Origin: Parasutterella secunda
GTDB taxonomy: Bacteria > Pseudomonadota > Gammaproteobacteria > Burkholderiales > Burkholderiaceae_F
DNA: 50,454 bases
Assembly (NCBI RefSeq): GCF_023336895.1
Contig: NZ_JAMBLT010000012.1
Coordinates: 1-50,454, forward strand
Reading direction: 5' to 3'
Below, piece after piece: positions 44,633 to 50,454 of this stretch. Positions within the stretch are counted from its first letter, which is position 1; each line of letters starts with the position of its first letter. The notes beneath the pieces were generated by a model. That model was not told the origin of the DNA. It saw nothing but the letters and a program-made list of their open reading frames with translations, and did no database searches. Position numbers and translations under genes: made by a program.

Positions 44633-45391
44633 ATGTCGACTTTGTCTCCGAATCTTTCATCCGTGCCCTCTCTCAGGGTCAATTGTTCTCACTGTAATCT
44701 TCGGGAACATTGTGTTCCTCTCGGATTGTCGTTACGTGACATTGACCGCTTGGAAGATCTGATCGCATCTCGTAAGCGCATTCATAGAGGTGAGCCGCTG
44801 TTTCGGGCCGGTGACCGTTTTGAAGCTATTTACGCTATCCGTCTGGGCTTTTTAAAAAGTTCTGTAATGAGTAGCGACGGCCGAGAACAAGTGACCAACT
44901 TCCACATGTCCGGAGAATTGATCGGTTTAGACGGCATCGCCAATGAAGTGCATTCGTGCGATGTCATCGCTCTGGAAGATACCGAAGTCTGTGTCATCCC
45001 GTACGAAAGAATTCTTGCTGCCTGCAGCGAAATTGAAGATTACAATCTGCACTTTCAAAAAGTGCTTTCCCGTGAAATCGTTCGTCAACACGGCCTTATG
45101 CTCCTTTTGGGATCCATGCACGCCGAAGAACGACTTGCGGCATTCCTTTTAAACCTCTCTCAACGTTTTGAATCCCGCGGCTACTCCCGAACTGAATTTG
45201 TGCTCCGTATGACCCGTGCCGAAATCGGCTCTTATCTCGGACTCAAATTGGAAACGGTAAGCCGTGTTTTGTCACGCTTCTCGCACGATAAACTCATTGA
45301 AGTGAACCAAAAACACGTCCACATCATTGACGCCGACGGGTTGCGCGCCATCGTTTCGGGACAAAATCCCGAACCGACAGAAGAAGAGTAA
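44633..45391 (+). CDS. fnr: FNR-type oxygen-sensing transcription regulator
   Basis: A 252-residue CRP/FNR protein. The N-terminal cluster cysteines C18, C21 and C27 have E. coli FNR spacing (Cx2Cx5C), and C109 in EVHSCDV is the fourth [4Fe-4S] ligand. The cyclic-nucleotide-like domain follows, then the helix-turn-helix TRAEIGSYLGLKLETVSRVL with the E-xx-SR residues that read TTGA half-sites. The cluster should be stable without oxygen, turning on anaerobic genes. A palindromic box upstream suggests control of itself and hemN. The mltD start follows 10 bases after the stop. Confidence 0.95.
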   Translation: MSTLSPNLSSVPSLRVNCSHCNLREHCVPLGLSLRDIDRLEDLIASRKRIHRGEPLFRAGDRFEAIYAIRLGFLKSSVMSSDGREQVTNFHMSGELIGLDGIANEVHSCDVIALEDTEVCVIPYERILAACSEIEDYNLHFQKVLSREIVRQHGLMLLLGSMHAEERLAAFLLNLSQRFESRGYSRTEFVLRMTRAEIGSYLGLKLETVSRVLSRFSHDKLIEVNQKHVHIIDADGLRAIVSGQNPEPTEEE

Positions 45392-45401
45392 GAGGTTTTC
45401 T

Positions 45402-46922
45402 TTGATCGCTTTCAAGCACCTGGCCGTCATCATAGCGGGGCTCGGATGGTCTCTGAGCGCCGCGGCTTCCGATTTTGTGGACTTGCTAGGTGACATCACT
45501 ATTGAAAACGACGAATTCGTTCGTTCTGTTGAACTGCGTGAGGCTCAACGCACACGAATCAATCCCGATGACACCATTTGGGTAACCATTCGCCGCGGCT
45601 TTGGTTTATCGGACTTACCCGAAGCGGTTGTCGATAAGGAGCTGGAACGCTACACTAAAGCGCTCCCCTATACCGAGCAAATGGCTTTCCGCGCTCGGAT
45701 GTATTTGTATTTTATTGTCTCGGAAACTCAGAAAAGAGCAATGCCGACAGAGTTGGCTCTTTTGCCCTTTGTAGAAAGTGCATTTCAGCCCGAGGCGCTT
45801 TCACGCTCCAAAGCGGCAGGACTTTGGCAGTTTCTCCCTTCTACAGGTGATATCTTTGATTTAAGACAGTCAAGCTGGCGAGATGACAGACTTGATGTTG
45901 TAGAAAGTACGCGTGCAGCACTTGACTACCTACAATACCTTCACAATCAATTTGAAGATTGGCACCTGGCTCTTGCTGCCTACAATTGTGGCGAAGGTTA
46001 TATCCGCCGAGCGGTTGCCGCCAACAAAGCCAAAGGCAAACCCACCGATTTTATGAGTTTGCCTCTTCCGACAGAAACTTCTCGCTACGTGCCCAAACTC
46101 CTAGCCATTAAGAAACTCATCCAAGAACCCGAGCGGTATGGATTAAAGTTACCCGCCATCGCCAACGAACCGTACTTTGTGCGTGTCAATAAAAACCGGG
46201 ATCTTGATTTGGAAACGGCCGCTCAATTGGCCGAAACCGATTTGCAGGAATTCAGACTTCTGAATCCGAGTTTTAACCGACCGGTGGTTGTCGCCGCGCA
46301 TCAAGGCTCTATTTTGATTCCGGCTGCCAAAGCTGACGCCTTTGTTTCCAACCTGATTAATTGGCAGGCAACCGGCAAACCGCTTTCCAATTGGTCCACG
46401 CATACGGTAAAAAAAGGCGAGACACTGAAAACCATAGCCAAACGTTACGGCATGACTGAAGATGAAGTGCGCGCAGCCAATAAGATCCCGAAAAATCGTC
46501 GTGTTCAGGTCGGCAGCACCATTCTTGTTAAAGATGCTCATGCCAGTCAGGACATTCAGGTCGCAGAAGCCGACTCCGCCATGCGCCTCGTTCCACTGCC
46601 CACCACTCGACGCATTACGTATCGAGTACGAAGCGGAGATACCTTATCGGGCATTGCCTCACGCTTTGGTGTTAAGGCTGCGGACATTCGCAAACAAAAC
46701 CGACTCAAAAGCAACACAATCAAGGTGGGCCAAAGATTGCGCCTGACCGTTCGTGAAGTACAGCGTGCCGGTCTTCGGAAGACGGCCTATCGCGTCAAGC
46801 GCGGCGATACGCTCTACACGATCGCCCAACGCCATCGCACCAGCGTAAGCGCCATCATGGACGAAAATCGTCTTCAAACAAAAAACCTCAAACCCGGTCA
46901 GCGTTTAGTCATCCCTCATTAA
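45402..46922 (+). CDS. mltD: Membrane-bound lytic murein transglycosylase D with three LysM repeats
   Basis: A 506-residue peptidoglycan-cleaving enzyme. It starts with an N-terminal signal segment (IAFKHLAVIIAGLGWSLSAAAS) that lacks a lipobox. The SLT domain follows (ALLPFVESAFQPEALSRSKA with the catalytic Glu, GLWQFLPSTG, LALAAYNCGEGYI). Three LysM repeats (from about residues 345, 421 and 472: VKKGETLKTIA, VRSGDTLSGIA, VKRGDTLYTIA) bind glycan. The TTG at 45402 is chosen as start because AGAGG lies seven bases before it and the signal peptide then begins properly; a longer in-frame start lies inside fnr. It makes 1,6-anhydro ends in the periplasm. Confidence 0.93.
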   Translation: MIAFKHLAVIIAGLGWSLSAAASDFVDLLGDITIENDEFVRSVELREAQRTRINPDDTIWVTIRRGFGLSDLPEAVVDKELERYTKALPYTEQMAFRARMYLYFIVSETQKRAMPTELALLPFVESAFQPEALSRSKAAGLWQFLPSTGDIFDLRQSSWRDDRLDVVESTRAALDYLQYLHNQFEDWHLALAAYNCGEGYIRRAVAANKAKGKPTDFMSLPLPTETSRYVPKLLAIKKLIQEPERYGLKLPAIANEPYFVRVNKNRDLDLETAAQLAETDLQEFRLLNPSFNRPVVVAAHQGSILIPAAKADAFVSNLINWQATGKPLSNWSTHTVKKGETLKTIAKRYGMTEDEVRAANKIPKNRRVQVGSTILVKDAHASQDIQVAEADSAMRLVPLPTTRRITYRVRSGDTLSGIASRFGVKAADIRKQNRLKSNTIKVGQRLRLTVREVQRAGLRKTAYRVKRGDTLYTIAQRHRTSVSAIMDENRLQTKNLKPGQRLVIPH

Positions 46923-46943
46923 TGCTAAACCTTGGCCCTTAAC

Positions 46944-46972
46944 TTCAAAGTTTTTAGCGCTTTAGCTAAAAT
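46944..46972 (+). promoter_or_regulatory. Candidate promoter of fabI paralogue 2
   Basis: TTCAAA (46944-46949), 17 bp and TAAAAT (46967-46972) lie 38 bp before the ATG at 47010. Confidence 0.5.
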
Positions 46973-47009
46973 CCAATCCGTTATCCATTGTTAAAAAAGT
47001 GAGGATCAA

Positions 47010-47801
47010 ATGGGTTTTCTTCAAGGTAAAAAGATTCTGATCACGGGTATTGTTTCCAACCGCTCTATTGCCTACGGCATTGCCAAGTGCTGCCACCGTG
47101 AAGGCGCGGAACTCGCTTTCTCGTACGCCAACGAACGCTTCAAAGATCGCGTAGCCGGTTTTGCCGCCGATTTCGGCAGTGACTTTGTACTGCAAATGGA
47201 CGTCTCCAGTGACGAACAAATCGATAACGCTTTCGCACAAATTAAAGAACGTTGGGGCGCCTTGGACGGTCTGGTTCACTCAATCGGCTTTGCTCCGCGT
47301 GAAGCCATTGCCGGTGACTTCCTTGAAGGCTGCACGCGTGATGCTTTTAAAACAGCCATGGATATTTCCGCTTACTCTTTCCCGGCAATCGCCCGAGCCG
47401 CTTTACCCTTGATGCAAGGCCGCGCCGGTTCTCTTTTGACCCTCACGTACCTGGGCGGCGAACGAGTGGTTCCCAACTACAACACCATGGGCCTTTGCAA
47501 AGCTGCGCTTGAAGCCAGCACTCGCTACATTGCCAGCAGCGTCGGCCCCAAGGGCATCCGCGCTAACGCCATTTCTGCCGGCCCGATTAAGACTTTGGCG
47601 GCTTCGGGTATTCAAGGTTTCTCTAAGATGCTTTACCATATGGAAGCCAATGCTCCTCTTCGTCGCACGGTAACGACTGAAGAAGTGGGCAATGTCGCTG
47701 CCTTCTTGCTTTCCGATTTGGCAAGCGCCGTCACGGGCGAAGTCGTCCACGTTGACGCCGGTTTCCACAGTGTTGCAATCGGCGCAGAAGCCGAAGAATA
47801 A
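47010..47801 (+). CDS. fabI: Enoyl-[acyl-carrier-protein] reductase (NADH), paralogue 2
   Basis: A 263-residue FabI. It has the nucleotide motif GIVSNRSIAYGIA, the SIGFAP segment unchanged, and both active-site tyrosines: Y147 in LTYLGGE and Y157 with K164 in NYNTMGLCK. It is therefore the more typical of the two copies and the likely housekeeping enzyme. The two proteins share many long identical stretches but differ throughout, so the duplication is not recent. A GTGAGGATC site precedes the ATG. Confidence 0.95.
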   Translation: MGFLQGKKILITGIVSNRSIAYGIAKCCHREGAELAFSYANERFKDRVAGFAADFGSDFVLQMDVSSDEQIDNAFAQIKERWGALDGLVHSIGFAPREAIAGDFLEGCTRDAFKTAMDISAYSFPAIARAALPLMQGRAGSLLTLTYLGGERVVPNYNTMGLCKAALEASTRYIASSVGPKGIRANAISAGPIKTLAASGIQGFSKMLYHMEANAPLRRTVTTEEVGNVAAFLLSDLASAVTGEVVHVDAGFHSVAIGAEAEE

Positions 47802-47821
47802 TTTCTTTATTAAAAAGGTCG

Positions 47822-47848
47822 GACCGAAAGTGTATTTTCCTTTCGGTC
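47822..47848 (+). terminator. Stem-loop after fabI-2
   Basis: GACCGAAAG (47822-47830) pairs with CTTTCGGTC (47840-47848). The tail (TGTCGCTTT) is only partly T-rich, so strength is uncertain. Confidence 0.55.
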
Positions 47849-47871
47849 TGTCGCTTTAAAGGCCCTGAAAA

Positions 47872-48762
47872 GTGAAATCGTTTAAGACCGCCGCAGTCTT
47901 TGCCAAGCGAACGGAACCGATGGGTGAGGCATTAAAAAAGCTTCTTACCATTTTGCGTGCAGAAAACGTCCAATACTTGCTTGAAGAGAGTACGGCAGAG
48001 CATCTCCCTGGAACTCAAGGTGTCAGCCTTGATGAGTTAGGCTCTAAAGCTGACGTGATCATTATGTTAGGCGGAGACGGAACAACGCTTGGCATCGCCC
48101 GGCGTATGGCCCGCTTCAAGCTTCCCATCATTGCCATCAATGCCGGCCGTCTTGGTTTTATCACTGATTTTTCCCTTGAGGAAATGGATAAAGACTTGCC
48201 GCCTTTGCTTCGGGGTGAATATGAAGTCGATACTCGCTCAATGCTTCACATCCGTGTCTATCGCAAGGGCGAAATCGTCTTTAACGCCACGGCTGTAAAC
48301 GATGCAGGTATCACACACGGTCGAGCGGGCTCTATGGTGGAATTTAACGTCTGGGTAGATGGCCATCCCATGGCCACTCAACGGGCTGACGGCATCATCG
48401 TTGCCTCTGCCACGGGTTCTACTGCCTACGCAATGGCCGCCGGCGGCCCGATTCTGCATCCGGCCTTAAACGCCATGGTTCTTGTACCGGTCGCCCCCCA
48501 CGCCCTAACCAATCGTCCGATTGTCCTTCCCGGTTCTAGTATCGTGGATATCAGTCTGATTGAGGCAAGGGAAGCATCAGCTTATTGCGATATGCAGGAT
48601 TTTTTCCCGATGCAAAAGGGCGACGTTCTCCGAGTCAGAACTTTGCCTGAAAGTTTCACTATTTTGCATCCGATCGGACACAATCATTACGACACACTGC
48701 GTCGAAAACTGTATTGGAATCTGATGCCTTCGGCCAACGCTTCGCTGCCCATCAAGGATTAG
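47872..48762 (+). CDS. nadK: NAD kinase
   Basis: A 296-residue ATP-NAD kinase that makes NADP+. It has the GGDGTTLGIARRM motif with the catalytic Asp, NAGRLGFITD, AVNDAGITHG (usually NE, here ND), and the NAD-site ATGSTAYAMAAGGPILHP. The start is GTG at 47872. recN follows 7 bases later, the usual betaproteobacterial pair. The ND change is conservative and should not abolish activity. Confidence 0.95.
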   Translation: MKSFKTAAVFAKRTEPMGEALKKLLTILRAENVQYLLEESTAEHLPGTQGVSLDELGSKADVIIMLGGDGTTLGIARRMARFKLPIIAINAGRLGFITDFSLEEMDKDLPPLLRGEYEVDTRSMLHIRVYRKGEIVFNATAVNDAGITHGRAGSMVEFNVWVDGHPMATQRADGIIVASATGSTAYAMAAGGPILHPALNAMVLVPVAPHALTNRPIVLPGSSIVDISLIEAREASAYCDMQDFFPMQKGDVLRVRTLPESFTILHPIGHNHYDTLRRKLYWNLMPSANASLPIKD

Positions 48763-48769
48763 CCTTATC

Positions 48770-50446
48770 ATGCTTTTGCACCTTTCACTTAAAGACTTTG
48801 TCATCGTCAAAGAGCTCTCTTTGGATTTATCGACTGGGCTGACGGTTCTTACCGGTGAAACTGGTGCCGGCAAATCCATATTGATTGATGCGTTACAGCT
48901 GATTTTAGGTGGCAGAGCCGATAGCGGTGTTATTCGTGAAGGGGCCAAACAAACAGACCTCACGGCCATTTTTGAAGTCAATGACGAGGTGTTTGCTCAC
49001 CTTCGTGATTTTGCACTAACCACAGAAGATGATCTGTTGGAAAAAACCGCCATTATTCGACGTGTCATTGACCGCAACGGCCGCTCTCGCTCTTGGATAA
49101 ACGGCGTGGCCGTCACCGCCTCCCAAGTTAAAGAGATTGCCGCCCAACTTCTTGATATTCATGGACAAAACGCCCAGCAATCGTTATTGAAAACCTCGGG
49201 ACAGTTAGCATTGCTAGATGCCTATGGCGGCTATGGAAAAGAACTGGCTGAAACAAAGGTTGCTTTTGCCACGTGGCAAGACGCTCAAAAACGCCTCTCT
49301 CAAGCTAAAGAAGACGCGAAAAAATTATCTGATGAGGCTGACCGTTTGGCCTGGATACATGAGGAACTTTCTCAAATCAACCCTCAAAAGGGCGAATGGG
49401 AAGAACTCAATGCAGAGCACAAACGCCTGGGTAACGCGCATGACATTTTAGAAGCGCTCGATGCAGCCAAAAGTGAACTGTCTGAAAACGACGAAAGTGC
49501 CCTTTCGCTTTTAGGGCAACACACGGAACAATTGCAATCCCTTTCTCAATACGATGAGAAGTTAGGCGAAATTGCCAATCAATTGTCTGAAGCTCAGGCC
49601 ATTTTAGAAGATGCGGTTCGTGAACTTGAACGCTATTCAGATCGAACGGATTTGGATGAGAGCCGTTTTGAAGAAGTTGATGAGCGAGTCTCCCTTTACT
49701 TTAATGCGGCTCGGAAATTCCATACCCTGCCGGAAGCCCTTTTTGAAAAATACGAAGAAACAGGCCAAAAGCTTAAAGCCCTGCAGCAAAATCTTGACTT
49801 AGAAGCGTTAGAGAAAGAAGAGGAAAAGGCGCGCCAGACTTTTATGCAAGCCGCCAAAGGACTGTCCAAGAAGCGCCGCCAAGCCGCAAAGACGCTTTCT
49901 GTGGCTGTAACAGATGCCATGCAAATGCTCTCGATGACAGGCGGCCGATTTGAAGCCTCTCTTAATGAATGCGAACCTTATTCGCTTGGCGTTGAAAAGT
50001 GTGAATTCTTGGTTGCCGGTCACACGGGTGTGGCCGCTCGAGCCCTTTCCAAAGTCGCTTCCGGCGGTGAGTTATCCCGTATCAGTCTGGCCATCTCAGT
50101 GATCACATCAAAATCCACCCCTGTGGATACTTTGATTTTTGACGAAGTTGATGCCGGCATCGGCGGTGCGGTTGCTGACGTGGTTGGAAAACTTCTTAAA
50201 AAGCTCTCTTTTGAGCGTCAAGTGATGTGCGTCACCCATTTACCGCAAGTGGCCTGTTACGGGAAAAATCACTTAAAGGTACAGAAGTCTCAGGAAGATG
50301 ACACAACGGTGAGCCGTTTGCGTGAATTAAACGATGATCAACGAGTTGAAGAACTGGCTCGTATGTTAGCCGGGGCCGATATCACTGAAAAGGCTCGAGC
50401 TAATGCTCGGGAACTTATAGAAAACGCCCGAGCCTACAAAGGCTAA
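48770..50446 (+). CDS. recN: DNA repair protein RecN
   Basis: A 558-residue SMC-like ATPase for double-strand break repair, complete in the window (E. coli 553). It has Walker A TGETGAGKS near residue 32, a long coiled-coil middle (from AFATWQDAQKRL to YFNAARKF, about residues 160-320), the signature SGGELSRISLAI and Walker B TLIFDEVDAGIGG. The C-terminal AGADITEKARANARELI is typical. It is probably co-transcribed with nadK. No LexA-type box was noticed in the seven-base gap. Confidence 0.96.
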   Translation: MLLHLSLKDFVIVKELSLDLSTGLTVLTGETGAGKSILIDALQLILGGRADSGVIREGAKQTDLTAIFEVNDEVFAHLRDFALTTEDDLLEKTAIIRRVIDRNGRSRSWINGVAVTASQVKEIAAQLLDIHGQNAQQSLLKTSGQLALLDAYGGYGKELAETKVAFATWQDAQKRLSQAKEDAKKLSDEADRLAWIHEELSQINPQKGEWEELNAEHKRLGNAHDILEALDAAKSELSENDESALSLLGQHTEQLQSLSQYDEKLGEIANQLSEAQAILEDAVRELERYSDRTDLDESRFEEVDERVSLYFNAARKFHTLPEALFEKYEETGQKLKALQQNLDLEALEKEEEKARQTFMQAAKGLSKKRRQAAKTLSVAVTDAMQMLSMTGGRFEASLNECEPYSLGVEKCEFLVAGHTGVAARALSKVASGGELSRISLAISVITSKSTPVDTLIFDEVDAGIGGAVADVVGKLLKKLSFERQVMCVTHLPQVACYGKNHLKVQKSQEDDTTVSRLRELNDDQRVEELARMLAGADITEKARANARELIENARAYKG

Positions 50447-50454
50447 GGCGTTTG

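Noticed and set aside
1-50454. CRISPR arrays, IS elements, phage genes, tRNA and rRNA genes
   Set aside because: No regularly spaced repeats, transposase or phage structural proteins, and no tRNA or rRNA sequence was noticed on either strand.

Overview
The window is an ordinary-looking, gene-dense chromosomal segment of a betaproteobacterium, most likely of the order Burkholderiales. The host-associated Sutterella/Parasutterella group is my best guess, from gene content and moderate GC rather than from any marker search. Pointers are the BPSS1780-type membrane protein, the hemN/fnr and nadK/recN pairs, a MutL carrying its own endonuclease motif, and a small bacterial-type SRP RNA. No phage, IS element, CRISPR array, rRNA or tRNA was seen. 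The AT-richer ATPase gene at 301-1485 and a broken Fic gene near 17.3 kb are the only obvious accessory pieces.

Layout. 0-1.9 kb: 5' end of a TerC-like gene, an AAA_14/DUF4143 ATPase with a perfect inverted repeat upstream, and the SRP RNA gene. 1.9-6.1 kb: nitronate monooxygenase-like flavoprotein, divergent fabI paralogue 1, trxA, rho. 6.1-12.1 kb: SotB-like exporter, type-B L31 with a leader, GT-C glycosyltransferase plus MATE transporter, SIMPL protein. 12.1-17.1 kb: miaA/mutL facing away from dedA and a cysteine desulfidase. 17.2-22.9 kb, minus strand: Fic remnant, pgk, then xseB-ispA-dxs in which dxs is fused in frame to murB. 23.3-31.2 kb: ogt, then a complete histidine operon hisGDCBHAF(IE) with a leader peptide and attenuator. 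31.3-40.3 kb: EamA permease, a candidate sRNA, HslJ-like lipoprotein, polA with a degenerate proofreading domain, two envelope proteins, tusA-like gene and alaS. 40.4-43.0 kb: a basic Tat-type secreted protein, metC, then two tandem copies of a ~350-bp structured RNA element. 43.0-50.4 kb: hemN and fnr with an FNR-like box between them, mltD, fabI paralogue 2, nadK, recN.

Most interesting points. (1) The tandem element at 42.3-43.03 kb: the two copies differ by paired changes that keep several stems, keep an 8-base loop palindrome while changing its sequence, and pair a 5' segment with the Shine-Dalgarno region of a short ORF. I do not recognise it as a known RNA family. (2) The Dxs-MurB fusion, joining isoprenoid precursor and peptidoglycan precursor enzymes. 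(3) A his operon with enterobacterial-style architecture (long HisG, bifunctional HisB, HisIE fusion, attenuator), which I read as probable acquisition from a gammaproteobacterial-type source. (4) PolA without its exonuclease carboxylates. (5) Two FabI paralogues, one with changed active-site-region residues.

How the genes relate. Dxs/IspA feed isoprenoids (including the undecaprenyl carrier), and MurB and MltD act on peptidoglycan. The two FabI proteins serve fatty acid synthesis. HemN and the FNR-type regulator indicate haem synthesis and gene control at low oxygen, fitting an anaerobic or microaerobic gut-type lifestyle.
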